A DNA stretch of 64,000 nucleotides from Mytilinidion resinicola (GCF_010093595.1 NW_022985439.1:2372789-2436788); one strand, 5' to 3'. Counted from the stretch's first letter, positions 44,148 through 57,302 are shown. Program-made: numbers and translations. The notes: generated by a model not told the origin, from the sequence alone.

Positions 44148-45985
44148 CTAGTATACGTATCTAAAGTGCAAGTTCTCCTTATCCGTTAAATCTTTGAATG
44201 CCATCCGATCGCCCTCGCGCTCATCCAAGCCCAAACGGCCACGTCTCCTATTCTCGCGACGCAATAGCACGTAGAGCACTGATGATAACAGTATGGTAAT
44301 ACAATAGCTATGAGCAAAGTCAGCGGTCAGTTCTTTCCCAGATTGTGGTCAGGAGGGTCCGTCTCGTCTACTCACCAGATAATCAGCCCCGTCCACAGTT
44401 CAGGGTAATGTTCGCTCTTCGTCTGACTCTTAATCAACTGCGGCCCAATAATATTGCCCACGCAATACGCCACGAAGACCGCCGAAGCCATGAAACTCTT
44501 TTTAGTCTCACCAGCAATATTTCCCGCCCCCAGCCCAACTATCAGACCCACGACCGGTCCAAAGAACCCAATCAGCGAGTACCCAACCACCGGCGCAGCT
44601 GGGCGATGGCCCCACTTCGACTTCCAGATAATGACGAAACCTGCTATAACGGGCAGACAGCAGAGCAAAAGCGTTGGAATCCGAATATTGCGGTACCGCG
44701 AGCAAAGCCACCCTGTCAACGGTATCCCAATAGCGCAGACAGCGCCGAGCGGAAACTGGAAGATTATGCTCTCGTACGAGGAGAAGCCGAATGTGGAGAC
44801 GATTAGGGGGCCGAATCCAGCTACGGCGCCATTCACGGTATAACTGTTCCGTCAGCAAGATGATGGTTTGCGCAACTGGAAGCACACTTACGCCGAAGCC
44901 ATGATCAACGCAATAAGCCAGACCTTCACATCGCAAAACGCCTCCCATACTTGCCCCTTCTTAATCTTCCTCGTCTTGATCCCCGTCTGCCCCGCTCTCA
45001 GCCTCTCCACCGCCACGATCCGCTCCTCAGGCGTCAGGAACCACGCATCCAGCGGCGAATTCGGCAGGAAAAAGCAGCATATCCCAAACAGGAACGTCAG
45101 TCCGCCCGCGAGGACGTAGATGTACTGCCACGACTTCAGCGCCCCGCCGTCGATTTTAGCGAAACCGTAGTTCAACCCGCCCCCGATGATCGTGAACCAC
45201 CCCGTGCCGGAGAACCACCAGCTCTGCCGGAAGGCTTGCTCGGATTGGGTGTAGAAGCCGCTGATAATGGTCATGAAGGCGGTCGGGATGAGGGATTCGG
45301 TTACGCCTACGTTAAGTTCGTTATCCTCGCTGTTCTCCAAACTGTTCGTCGGAAATGGGGGTGAGCGTACCTAGGAAAAAGCGCTGGACTAGGAGGCCTT
45401 GCCATGTTGTCACGGCCGCCGTGGATGCGCAGATTACCGCCCATAGCATCACGACGGGGCCGAGGACTTGGCGCGTGCTGAAGTGCTGGAGGCTGTATGT
45501 CATAGGGTATGAACCGATGAGCTGGCCGAAGTAGAAAATGGATGTTGCCCAGCTGAGTCGGCTGGTGTCAGTGGTTGGGGGGCTGACGGAGGTGTTTTTG
45601 ACGGAGAGTTTGAGGTCGGCGGTCATGCCGAAGAGGACAGCGCTGCCGAGGATGGCCTGAAGGCGGGACTTGGGTTAGAGTGCGTAGGCAATGAGTTGAA
45701 TCTCGCGATATACCTTATCGTAGTAGACTAAGCCGTATCCTATGGCATTAAGTTAGTCGCGTGAAGTAATAAAGTGCGCAAGAGAGCTTCTATACCAATC
45801 ACCATCACCGGCATCAGGAACCAGTCGATCTTTCTCAGGACTCGTTGTTTGATTGAGGCATCGACGGATCGTGCTTCCTCGCCCACTAAGTCCAGAGCTG
45901 TCATAGTAGCAGCGTCTTTCTCTGTACGTCCATGATCCATATTGCGAGTGGCCGTAACTTCATTACTGATGTTTCTGATAGACAT
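44148..45985 (-). CDS. MFS carrier, Dal5-like anion:cation symporter (second copy)
   Basis: Six exons, right to left: 45985-45796, 45739-45714, 45656-45371, 45306-44892, 44843-44376, 44307-44148; phases agree and yield 514 residues. Marks include VLRKIDWFLMPVMVIGYGLVYYDKAILGSAVLFGM, TSRLSWATSIFYFGQLIGSYPMTY, the ESLIPTAFMTIISGFYTQSEQAFRQSWWFSGTGW segment, PNSPLDAWFLTPEERIVAVERLR between the two halves, and the C-terminal DLTDKENLHFRYVY tail common to this family. It probably imports allantoate, nicotinate or other small organic anions. The second exon is only 26 bases. The MFS at 12.0-14.4 kb belongs to the same broad family but has a different intron pattern. Confidence 0.92.
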
Positions 45986-46871
45986 AATGAGAATGATTGA
46001 AATCGACCAAAACTAACCAACGGCTAGTCGTTGTAAAGTTGTTCAGAACCGGTTGTTGTAAATCTTTGATAACTTTCTGTTCTTATTCCCAAGCCTCCGT
46101 AGTGATTGCTACTCGAAGAGCCAGTAGCGCTTATGGAACGAACTGATTAGGCCTTGGTGTGTAACATTGGGCAGAGATGTGTTATAAGCCCTTGTAATGG
46201 CTGAAGATAGAAGATGCACTACTGACGAAGGATATCCGACATGCTCATGTAAGACTACGAGCTGTAGATAAGGTGTCGTGTAGTTCGAGGACCCCGCCGT
46301 GGGTGCAAAGAAAAACTTATGGCGTGCCCCGCTACTCAAACTCGTAGGCCCGATTAGAACTAGCCTTGCATATAGATTTCACGTCCGAATCATGTTTTTG
46401 CAGGCACTGGCGAAGATGGAGAAGTTTGGTGAAGGAGCTTAGCTAGCTAGGTGACCTGCTGCGCTAACAGGATTCGATCTGACTTCACGTGATTAATCAG
46501 TGGCATCGATTCGATTCAATCAGTGGAAGTACTCTAACTTGCAGAATTTCCACAATCATTTATTCTCTCTCTTTCATGTTCGCTACCAAATATTGACAAG
46601 AAGAAATAATAATAGGAATATTCATCAACTAGGCCTCTGACTAAATTCCCCAAATATAGACATTGAAAGGGAAGCACCAAGCCAATTCAGGGCTGCGCCC
46701 AGCAATCCCTTGCAAAAGTAGAAACAAGAATTCGGAAGTCCGACATGGACAAGACAAGTCCCATGACCTCGTTAAGAGGTTAATGATATCTCGGCGGTTT
46801 GCCTTGACCCCCTAGATGTCCCACCCAGGCAGGAGAACCTTGAAGGCTCCGCGTTGGGAAACAACCACGAT
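45986..46871. other. intergenic spacer
   Basis: About 890 bases: promoter of the MFS gene and 3' flank of the chitinase. No further gene recognised. Confidence 0.45.
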
Positions 46872-48432
<1,561 letters not shown>

Positions 48433-48505
48433 CTTAATCTCCGTGTAGGGTTGTCGATTTGGAGGAGGTCTGTCGTTGTTGGAGAAAGGAAGTTATAGCG
48501 AGGAG

Positions 48506-48513
48506 ATTTTATA
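48506..48513 (-). promoter_or_regulatory. TATA box of the chitinase gene
   Basis: TATAAAAT on the minus strand, about 75 bases before the chitinase ATG. Confidence 0.5.
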
Positions 48514-50353
48514 GTCTATATAGCTATGTGAGCCAGGCGAATGCCACTGTCGCGTGGCTGCGTGCCACGGGTGGCCATCCGCCGTGGTAGAGCCGTCACT
48601 GGAGTGATGCAACACTTTAAGGTCCCTTCACTGTGCTACATGGAACGTGGGCGTACCTCTACGGTGGCTGCCAGAGCTGCGACAACATTGTGATCTTCTG
48701 CTGTGTTGCCCACTTGGAGCATTGCCGCTATCGGAAAGGGGCCATAGCGCTTCGCAACGGCCCGGACGCTGTGACATCGCAAGGCCACAAGTAGTGAGGG
48801 CGCTGTTCCACTGCACCGGCAGTAAAGCTATCTTGACAACAAGAGCAGCTCTAAACGCCCAGGATGAGTGTTCAGTGTCCCGGGTACCTGTAGATGTAAC
48901 ACTGCGCGCTACTTGAGATATGCTCTGGGGTGTGTATGCACGACGCGCGACGCGTGGTTATGGTCATGGGCTATCGCGCCCTGCAAGTCTTTGATAAAGT
49001 TGCACACTATCCTCTCCTATACCTAGCTAGGTGTGGTGGAGTGCATGGAGAAGGAGTCTCCCAGGGACGGAAGAGAAATATATTAAGTGACGTTTGATAG
49101 ACAGTGCCCGAATAGCATAGCGGCGTTTGACCATAGCGTTTGGATGCCGGTGATTGGGCGGGGGTATGAAAGGGGCCTACAAAGGAACAAACACGAATGA
49201 GAAGCAGCTGATAGTGTTCTGCTGCGACGAGGAAGCAACGAAGACTTAGTGGTATCACATTTAGGTCCAGTTTACATGCTTTGTGCCTCGGCAGCTGCCC
49301 TCAGGTCTACCTCCAACTTTCAATTGCTAGCAAACGGAAATCTTCTAAAGAATCGAACGTGACGAGAAACAAAGAATGACTGCAAAGAAATCCCTGCGAA
49401 GGGTCACCCGTGGAAGACACACCTCTGCTATCAGGCTTGTAGGACTAGATAAGGTCAGGAGATTAGGTAGCCGCCGGCGCTGCTCTGGGGGTGGGATAGG
49501 GCCCGGCAATTGGGGTTTTCTGGAGCCGTGAACCGGAGATTCATCTCGGCGACATCTGCTGTGCTCATGCAGGGCAGGCTGGTAAAAGCCTGGAGATGGT
49601 GTTAGGAGCTGCGGGTTACGGTAACGATCCGCAGGGCCGAGGTGGAGTCTGGCAAGGCTGTAGGCGAGAGGACGCGATAGGTGAAGGTGCAGTAGAGTTG
49701 CAGGTACCCGCCGGCGAACCACGTCTGACCAATGACAGATAAAACTCGAAGCTATGAAGCAACGTTCGCAAAGAGTGAAGGTCGATATAAGGATGTAACC
49801 CTAGCCATGCCATGGTCCAGTACTACCCAAGACGGAAGGCAATCTAGTCTTCACGCTATTCGCGAGCGAGCTCAGGGGTGATCGCACGGGGGTCACTCCA
49901 GGAGGTTATCTTGACCCCGCTATCACCGGGCAATAGGCTAGGTGTTGGTGTTTGGTCATCTGCCACGGGTCACCCGGAAGTGAGGGTCATCGGGGAGGTA
50001 CGGCGAGCGAAGATGGTGTTGAAGATAGTGGAGTAGGGAAGAACGCATCTCTCCTTGACGGGGAGACGGAAAGGAGGTTAGAAGTAGAGGGCGGCGTGAG
50101 GGTACTGTTAGAAGAACCGAGGACTTCCCGTTCTGATGCAAGCGCTGGGGTCCGTGCCATAGAAGTGGGGTGGGCATCCACCCAGCCACAGCCCACTTCA
50201 ATCCTGCATCATCTGATTTTCATGATGGATAAGCCATCAAGTCTCCCTGCGGTTACAAGCCAGAGATATAGCATGTAGATGTATGACCCTCAAATCTTGT
50301 GGATGCGAAATACGGTGCGTTCCAACAATGTAGTCGTTCTACCTCAAATCTAC
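48514..50353. other. long spacer without recognised genes
   Basis: About 1.8 kb. Frames on both strands overlap each other and carry no domain-like sequence. No inverted or tandem repeat stood out. Confidence 0.4.
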
Positions 50354-51046
50354 TCATTCTGCTCTCTTCTCCTTCACCACCCTCCTGTTCTTATTCTTCT
50401 GCGTCCCACTCACTCTGCCCGGCCTATACTTCGCCCCATACAGTTTCGCAGTATCCGCCTCATCCCTCACCCACAAGATGTCGTAATCGCTCTCTTCTGT
50501 CATCGCAGCGTCCCTCTCATTGTGATACCCCTGAACCGCTCTGATTCCATACCCCTCCTTCTCATATTTCTCCTCAACATCTTTTCCTAGTCTCATAGCA
50601 TTGATTCGAATTTGCGTGGCGTGCAATTTCCGGTTTGACCGCGGCGTGTGCATGTATATTGTGATTCGGTCTGGAGACACCCCGTGGTCGCGGAGGTAGG
50701 CTAGGCCCATCGTGTCAACACCACCAGCGTTAGACAGAACGAATATATCGCCGCGTGCAATAGCTGTGTCGATGGCTGATGCGTATTGTGCGCGGAATTG
50801 GACGGGTGTGATGTCGATGTGACCCGAGACGAAGGCGACCAGTGGCCGCGTACCATTTGCTGGGCCTTTTGGGACTGCCTCGATCGCTGGGGCCTGAAGA
50901 CTCGTTTTTGAGTTTGACTTAGGAGAGATTTCTGCTGACGTGATTCTAGCATTTGAGGGTATTTGAGTTATTGAGGCTGTCTGTTGGGGAGTTGACGGCG
51001 TCGCTTTGCCAACGACGGCTGCCCACGACATTGGTTGAGGTTGCAT
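50354..51046 (-). CDS. SLOG/Rossmann-like nucleotide-binding hypothetical protein
   Basis: Single frame of 230 residues. After a polar Ser/Thr/Pro lead (about 1-65) comes an alpha/beta domain. It runs LVAFVSGHIDITPVQF (69-84), a helix AIDTAIARGD, strand IFVLSNAGGVDTMGLAYL (101-118), RITIYMH, and later AMTEESDYDILWVRDE. The strand followed by a GHID turn and the glycine-rich GGVD turn resemble the SLOG (DprA/LOG-like) superfamily of nucleotide or nucleoside-derivative binders. A basic tail (KNKNRRVVKEKR) ends the protein. The fold idea is moderate in strength; no function is claimed. Confidence 0.7.
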   Translation of the reverse strand: MQPQPMSWAAVVGKATPSTPQQTASITQIPSNARITSAEISPKSNSKTSLQAPAIEAVPKGPANGTRPLVAFVSGHIDITPVQFRAQYASAIDTAIARGDIFVLSNAGGVDTMGLAYLRDHGVSPDRITIYMHTPRSNRKLHATQIRINAMRLGKDVEEKYEKEGYGIRAVQGYHNERDAAMTEESDYDILWVRDEADTAKLYGAKYRPGRVSGTQKNKNRRVVKEKRAE

Positions 51047-51412
51047 TTAAGAACACGAAAGCCAATCTTAAGTTATTGGAATCGTTAATCTTGAGGTACC
51101 ATTGACTGTTGAACAGAAGTCGCTCAAATATAGGTGTGGTACTCTGCGTGAGTCACCCAGCCACAAAAATGACTCGTGGCTGTGCTCCAACGCATGGCCT
51201 ACCTAACCTAGTGCCTACACCGACCTCTCAAGAAGTCATTCAGTTTTTCGTAAACCCCTCAACCGAGTCCTGTGCTACTCTATTGTGAGGCTTTATAGTA
51301 AAAATCGCAAGGAAACCACTAACTCGGATATCATCATTCCGCCTCTCCGAATCCGTACCTCTAAACCTCAGAAACATAAGCAGGCACCCTTTTGGACCAT
51401 ATCTCTCCAAGC

Positions 51413-51808
51413 ATGCCGTTTCCCCTTACCCTCGGCCCAACCGGCACCCTCCAAACATCCATCTTCCTCAGCTTCGCCTTCACATCCGCAGGCCTCTTCA
51501 CCTTCGTCTCGCCCTCGCACCCCGATGTTTTCGGCCTTCCCGCCGAAACCACCACTCCAGTCTGGAGCCTCCAAGGCGTCCGCGACCTCACTATGGGCGT
51601 GGCATATGGACTGCTCGCGTGGCAGCGCAACTACGCTGGCACCAAGGCGCTGATGACTGCTCACGTTATCACGGGGGTGGTGGATGCGGCGGTGGTGTGG
51701 GAGTATGGGAAGAAAGCGAAGATGTGGGGCCACGCGGCTGGTACGACGGTGATGGCGACCGTTGTTGCGGGGTGGTGGCTGAATGGTGGAGAGGGAGTAC
51801 ATATTTGA
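51413..51808 (+). CDS. small membrane protein, DUF4267-like
   Basis: 131 residues from the ATG at 51413; an in-frame ATG at 51392 would add seven. Four hydrophobic segments are visible: about 13-33, 52-68 with the RDLTMGVAYGLLAW motif, 76-94 with HVITGVVDAAVVW, and 107-123. The R-D-L...G then ...D pattern matches small fungal membrane proteins of the DUF4267 type. Function is unknown. The coding region ends at a TGA followed by a G-rich 3' flank. Confidence 0.75.
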   Translation: MPFPLTLGPTGTLQTSIFLSFAFTSAGLFTFVSPSHPDVFGLPAETTTPVWSLQGVRDLTMGVAYGLLAWQRNYAGTKALMTAHVITGVVDAAVVWEYGKKAKMWGHAAGTTVMATVVAGWWLNGGEGVHI

Positions 51809-52721
51809 GAAGGGGTGGTACGGGAGATCTGAGGGGGTACTGGTGGTCTACACACGATGGGTTTGAGAGGGTGATGGTTTTGCAGAAGGGGATCTTGGAT
51901 ATGTGTTTGCTCAACTTTTTTGGATCTATTTAATTCTTGTTTCTGGGGTTTGTTGAAGAATCGGAGAGTCTGACTTCTATATTCTGATCGGGTTTAGAGG
52001 ATGGATGCTAGTGGTGCTAGGCGCGATCGTCACGTGATGGTCTCGTCGTCATTGACTTGGAGTACCTGTGCTCCCAATTCAAATGATATCGCTATCGATG
52101 AAGCATACCAAGAAGGCAGGCTATAACCGACATGACTTCAAAACCTGAGCACTCTCCGGCATACTTGTACCGGTACCACTTACTACTTGTCCTTTACGCA
52201 TCCATCACGAGCATCGCTTTTCTACGCGTAGCGCGACAGCCTTACAGCAGGCGGCTTAAGACGGAACAGTATGAAACCATCTTCAAAGCCACGACGCTAG
52301 ATTCTGTTGCTGTGTGCATTGCCATGACGGGCGGATGGAACAAACCAAGGAGTGAGATCTGGAAGTGAGCTCCGGAGGCGCAACAAAGCGGACCAGCTCA
52401 GCCACATTCGCGCGTATATTATCGACCAACTGACCTCCTCCCACTTCCTCTTTTGATTAGCGCCGTATTCCCAGTTTATAAGCAAAATAACGCCGGCCTC
52501 AACTTCGGCTCACACTCTGCTCAGTTTACACCGCCACAGCTCAAGGTGCTCACTTTCAACTCACCTTTCTATCCTAGCGCCGTTAGCTAGCCCAATTATA
52601 GACATCCTGTTATAGTTTTCTGTCAACTCTACGCGAAAGATAACTACAGGGGTGAGCTAGCAATAAAGCCCAGAAATAGGCCACACTATAAAGGGGTGGC
52701 CTAGAACTAGGCTCTCTAATA

Positions 52722-53532
52722 GGACGAGCTTAATTACCACTTGTCACGGTCTCGGGCGGCAGGATTGCCCTAGCTAGCTCGGGCAGGTAGGTAGAAGTAA
52801 TAACTGAATTCACTACGTGTTCTATAATGCACGGCAGGCAGGCGGGTTGAATAACAAGACGTAGCTCAAGGAGCTACAAGGAGGCAGGGCGGCGGTCGGC
52901 AGGTATACTCCTGCCAAGGCTCGCATAGGCCCTTGCAACAAGGCCTCTCGCCGGGTCCTAACATCACGTGTTACGCTGTGCAGCAAGCTTCACCGTTCAA
53001 GCCGTGACACCACTCCCCTTTTCTCTCCGTATCACCTCCCTTTTCTCTTGCTATAACCCCCCCTAGATTTAGCTTAGCTCCGGCCTGTAACAACTTTGTC
53101 TCACCAATTAGAAGCAGAGCCACTAAGCTTTAGTACGGAATCTACGTTAACCCGCGTGATCTCACCACGTACTATACCCCCCTAGCCTGTGCCACTAGGA
53201 CTGCCACGCATTTATAGAAGAGAGCATAAGGTCTACTATCTTTCTAGAAAGGGCCTCTATCTACTTCTAGGAAGGAGGTAGTTTATAGTTAAGGGCCCGG
53301 CCATAAAAGCAAGCTATTTAGGCTAAATGCTTAGCTATCTAGGCACGTTCTGTTTTAAATATAATGGCAGGTGGCAGGCTGGTATACTCTCGTGGCGTTG
53401 CAGATTTAAAGCTTCGAATTGGTGGGACAAAGTTGTTGCGGGCCGGAGCTAAGCTAAATCTAGGGAGGGTTATAGCAAGAGAAAAGGGAGGTGATACGGA
53501 GAGAAAAAGTAGGTAGTAATTAAGCTCGTCCT
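52722..53532. mobile_element. foldback/MITE-like element with arms of about 115 bp, interrupted by a solo LTR
   Basis: The left arm (52722-52741 continued at 53015-53110) and the right arm (about 53417-53531) are inverse copies. Shared text includes GGACGAGCTTAATTA, CTCTCCGTATCACCTCCCTT and CTAGATTTAGCTTAGCTCCG. The arms enclose about 300 bases of non-coding DNA. The left arm is split by the solo LTR. Outer ends and any target duplication are not clear. Arm differences include several C/T transitions. Confidence 0.75.
52742..53009. mobile_element. solo LTR, 268 bp, with 5-bp target duplication CCACT
   Basis: Starts TGTCACGG and ends CCGTGACA, a perfect 8-base inverted terminus of TG...CA type. 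It is flanked by CCACT on both sides (52737-52741 and 53010-53014). No internal retrotransposon genes are present, so it is a product of LTR-LTR recombination. It sits in the left arm of the inverted-repeat element. Confidence 0.88.
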
Positions 53533-54436
53533 TCTTATATAACCATCTTAGTGTAGTTAACTAATTTAACTTAACTTATATACAATTTTACCAAGCTTGT
53601 TAGCCTTGTCATTCGTTTAGCTCCCGTATTGGCACAGGGCCTGCACCTATAGCTAACGAGTTACTATAATCTTGTCCTCGCTCACAAATATAGCTTGATA
53701 CCTAGTTTTAAGACAAGCTGTCGTTAATATAGTCCACTGACACATGTGGCGAGACTGGTGCACAGCCGCCGTCGCCGTCGCCGCCTTCGCCTTGCGGAGC
53801 GAGACGGTATGCGTTTGTTGCAGTGCAACAATGCACGCGAGGTCAGCCTCACGAGAGATCTCATTGGCAATGATACGATCCCTCCTTAAGCAATATTGTC
53901 GCGCGCTTGGGTTGAGAATCAAGAGGTGACTTTCAAAGATCTGATAGATGGTACTGGCAAGAGCAAGAGTGGCTATGACAAGCGCAGAACAAGCCAAACG
54001 CGATAACCTGTAGTACTTCTGGGTTGACACTTGCTCCATTGACAAGTTAAACTATGCCGAGCTTTCACGACGGTGGTACCGCTGGGAGTAACTATATCGA
54101 AAGTTGGGGCTCGTAGCGTGCGGAAACATTGCACGGTGCTAAGGTGGCCCTGCCATGCGTGTCTCAGATCACACGCGTCTCCCCTTGCTTGTTGAGCGTG
54201 GCGGTAGTGGCGGTGGTGATAATGGCGGCGTCTTACCCTATAACCCTTCCGGAAGCCTGGGTACTTAGGGAAGCAAATCGAACCTTGGTACACCTAGTTA
54301 CATTAACTACATCAATGGAAATCTGAAATTGAGTTTATTGACATATAACTTGGTCTCGTGGAGTGTACGTGGATGCACGCGTAGCGTACACCTACATCAA
54401 TAAGTGTATCTGGTCTAATGTATCGGGACCCTAGGT

Positions 54437-55431
54437 TTATAACCACTGCTTGTTTCCAAAATGCGAGATAAATGCACCACCATACCCACTGTCGATGCTG
54501 GCCCTCTCCCAGGTCGACCTGATATTTCGGATGGCTTCGTCTACAGGGGTTGGGCCCTTGAAGTGAGGGGCATAGTTTGAAAACTTGCGCATGGATTCCA
54601 TCAAGCCTTGGACCTGTTCTGGAGTAGCTGTGGGTCTGCATTAGTAAACTGTCCAGATGTTTCAATCTTGAAGACAGGGATACGTGCCATTCGCATAGTG
54701 GCCCACCTCTACCGCTCCCGGGCTGATACTCACGAAGAGCACACCGTCTTTCTTGTATTGCGCGTTGAACTTGGCCACAATGACGTTCATGGCCGCCTTG
54801 GAGGCGGAATACAACGCACTTATCTCAATCTCGTGATCGTTAATCAAGTCGAGGTCGGCATGACCGCTGGAAATGGTGATGACCTTCTTGACCTTGGCCT
54901 TCATGACAAGAGGGAGGAAGAGGTTGAAGAGGTGGATGTTGCCGACGACATTGGTCTGGAATACCTTCGATGAAACATCCTCCAGCTCCTCAACCTTGTC
55001 GCCCCTGTTGAACACATAGCGTTAACCACAGACCAGCCCGGACAGTAGCCAGAGGGAAGTAGACCTACAATGCGCCGATGGGGTCATAGGCGTCGAAGAG
55101 GGACAAAAAAGCTCCGTTGGCAACTAGGTAGTCGATGCCACGCTCGCCAACAATCTTGGCAGTGTCGGCAGCGGCTTGCTTTAGGCTGGCGTAGCTGGTG
55201 AGATCTGCATGGAGGATATGGACATTGGAACGGTCGCCCAGCTCTGCCGCCACCTTCTTCTCGGTCGCAGCCTTATCACGGACCAGACCGACGACTAGGT
55301 TCTTCGGGTCCTCCGAGATCTGCTTGACGAACTCGAACTACGCTGGATTAAGCACAAGCAATGCGTAACACGGCATAAGGCAGACTTACCCCGATTCCCT
55401 TGGACACCCCAGTAATAACGTATACGGACAT
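54437..55431 (-). CDS. short-chain dehydrogenase/reductase
   Basis: Four exons, right to left: 55431-55390, 55337-55069, 55004-54684, 54635-54437; 276 residues, normal for a classical SDR. The cofactor loop TGVSKGIG (7-14) is split from the rest by an intron just after it. VHILHADLTS is followed by DYLVANGAF, where the usual NNAG is replaced by NGAF. The active site is KVITISSGHADL and YSASKAAM with Tyr and Lys in place, then SISPGAVEVG. The C-terminus ends GGAFISHFGNKQWL. It uses NAD(P)H on an unknown carbonyl or alcohol. It is transcribed away from a Zn2Cys6 regulator. Confidence 0.92.
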
Positions 55432-55916
55432 ATTGAGTGATTTTGACTTAGTGCGGGATGCAAAGCAGAATGCTGAATTATGATATAGATTGTAAGTCTG
55501 CGTTGGAGTCTTCTTATATACATACTCAGAGCCACCTCACGGCATTCGTGCGAAATCCCGCGAGCTAGCCCGCACACAAGTTCAGGTCCGCTTTACTACA
55601 TGTCGGTGGGCTCTGGTCCGCCGCGGTCTCCTAAACAAAATACACTCAGGGTTTAACTTGGAGTGCATTGTCGTTTCTTCAGGGCAGAAAGATATCTTTT
55701 CCCGTAATGGAAATGTGGCGAAATAGTATGGCCATGGTGAGTTGATTAGTAGAAGCACCCGCCGATTGTATGGCCGATAAAGACTGCACTGCAACTCCAG
55801 ATGCCTTTATATCATCAAAATGGAGGTGTTGTGTATTGCGGACTAGGCTTCCGCCGTTCGGGTTAGCGTGCGGGCGATTCCCCAATGGACATGGAGATGC
55901 ACCCAGCTGATGACAA
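55432..55916. promoter_or_regulatory. shared divergent promoter of the SDR and Zn2Cys6 genes
   Basis: 485 bases between the two start codons. A minus-strand TATATAAG at about 55513-55520 serves the SDR gene, roughly 85 bases before its ATG. It is the natural place for sites of the neighbouring regulator; no specific CGG-type pair was confirmed. Confidence 0.5.
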
Positions 55917-57302
55917 ATGCGCGCCTACAGTAACTATTCCCCTCGACTTCCGCCGCGGACAAGATCGGGAGCCAGCTCTGCCCCCGAAAAAGACTCCAAA
56001 AGGATTTGTCCTTCGACCATGCCGACGCACACGGAATCAAACGCCTGCAGCGCCTGCGCAAGGTCGAAGCGGAAATGCGGTCGGCAGATGCCGTCGTGCG
56101 GACGATGTGCGGATAGGGGCATGTCCTGCGTCTATCCGCCGAGAAGAAGAACAGCTTCCTCGTCTCGGCCATTGCTGTCGGATGCGTTGAGAGGCTCGGT
56201 GCCCAGAGTGGAGGATGGACTGCTCGCTGAGGTTACGGCAAACACATCCTCCCGCACCGCAAACCTGATCCTTACAGACGACCTTATGTTAGACCTGGAA
56301 TTCCCACTCATGGATAGTGACTTCGCTGCCCCGTCGTCTCTCATTCAAACGCCCAGTGCGCCGGTGACCAGGGAAGACTGGTTCCTTGCGCCCGAGACGT
56401 GGAAGATATCCCATAAACGGGACACCTCAGCCGCTGTGGCAGTTGGCAAAGCAACGATGAAGAAGTACGTGGCGGTGCTGCAGTCTTGGTTCGAACGCTG
56501 GGTCACCACCAGCAGCAACCCTTTTATACATGCCCGTCTGTACAGTGCGAATTCCCCGGCGTGCGTGCAGGTCGCGTATGCCACGCTGGCTAGCTATATC
56601 CACCGGACACCCGCAAACGCGGACACCGTCCTCCAAATTGTAGAGGACAGGTCGAACGATTTACTCCGGGAGAACGGGGCTATTCTGGACAGGGTTGGCG
56701 CGGAGGCGTGGGCCGACAGAGGGGAGCAAGATGTTGACCTGTTCGCGCAGCTAACAAGGCTGCACGCGCTCATGGTCTACCAGATCATCGGCCTCTTCGA
56801 CGGCGACATCCGCTCCCGCCACGTCGCCGAAGGCCACATGGCCGTCCAGGATAGCTGGGCAGGCAAGCTCCTTCACTCAGCCGCAAAGGCATTGTCAAAC
56901 ACCCACGCCGCTGCCACGCATCTTGTCGGCTGTCTACCAAGGCCGTCCACCTACTCGCAGCAACAGTGGTACCTGTGGATCCTGTCAGAGAGCATCCGCC
57001 GCACCTGGCTCGTCGCCGTCAGCCTTTCCCCCGTCTTCTCCGCGCTGCAGCAGTGCTGGTCGGCCTGCCCCGGCGGCGTCATGTACACGAACCGCAGCGG
57101 CCTTTGGAATGCCGCGAGCGCCACCGAGTGGGAGAAGCAGTGCTTGGAAAGGAATGTGGCATTCTTGCAGCGCTTCGAGTGCGCGAGGCTCCTTGACGAC
57201 GCGGAACCCGCGGACATTGACGAGTTCGGCACCGCCATGTTGGACATGACTTTCAATGGGGAATTGTTGGAGAAGTGGAGGGACAGAAGCGGTGGCTTAT
57301 AG
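55917..57302 (+). CDS. Zn2Cys6 transcription factor
   Basis: Intronless frame of 461 residues. The binuclear zinc cluster is complete: Cys44, 47, 54, 61, 64 and 71 with spacing CX2CX6CX6CX2CX6C (ACSACARSKRKCGRQMPSCGRCADRGMSC), followed by a basic PPRRR linker. A start at the later in-frame ATG (56019) would also keep the cluster. The rest is helical, with TRLHALMVYQIIGLFDGDIRSRHVAEGH and WILSESIRRTWLVAVSLSPVFSALQQCW, typical of regulators found beside metabolic genes. It is nuclear and DNA-binding, and by position most likely controls the divergent SDR gene. Confidence 0.93.
   Translation: MRAYSNYSPRLPPRTRSGASSAPEKDSKRICPSTMPTHTESNACSACARSKRKCGRQMPSCGRCADRGMSCVYPPRRRTASSSRPLLSDALRGSVPRVEDGLLAEVTANTSSRTANLILTDDLMLDLEFPLMDSDFAAPSSLIQTPSAPVTREDWFLAPETWKISHKRDTSAAVAVGKATMKKYVAVLQSWFERWVTTSSNPFIHARLYSANSPACVQVAYATLASYIHRTPANADTVLQIVEDRSNDLLRENGAILDRVGAEAWADRGEQDVDLFAQLTRLHALMVYQIIGLFDGDIRSRHVAEGHMAVQDSWAGKLLHSAAKALSNTHAAATHLVGCLPRPSTYSQQQWYLWILSESIRRTWLVAVSLSPVFSALQQCWSACPGGVMYTNRSGLWNAASATEWEKQCLERNVAFLQRFECARLLDDAEPADIDEFGTAMLDMTFNGELLEKWRDRSGGL

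Larger units (their letters stand above)
51809..54436. other. transposon island and gene-poor DNA
   Basis: About 2.6 kb. It contains the nested inverted-repeat element and solo LTR listed separately, AT-rich spacer, and two weak frames: 52132-52368 (+, 78 residues, one hydrophobic stretch) and 53653-54045 (-, 130 residues, one possible membrane span). Neither resembles a known family and neither is called as a gene. Confidence 0.5.

Noticed and set aside
53653..54045. 130-residue minus-strand frame with a hydrophobic N-terminal part
   Set aside because: It lies in a transposon island, lacks family likeness and has no supporting promoter or neighbouring exon; too weak to call.
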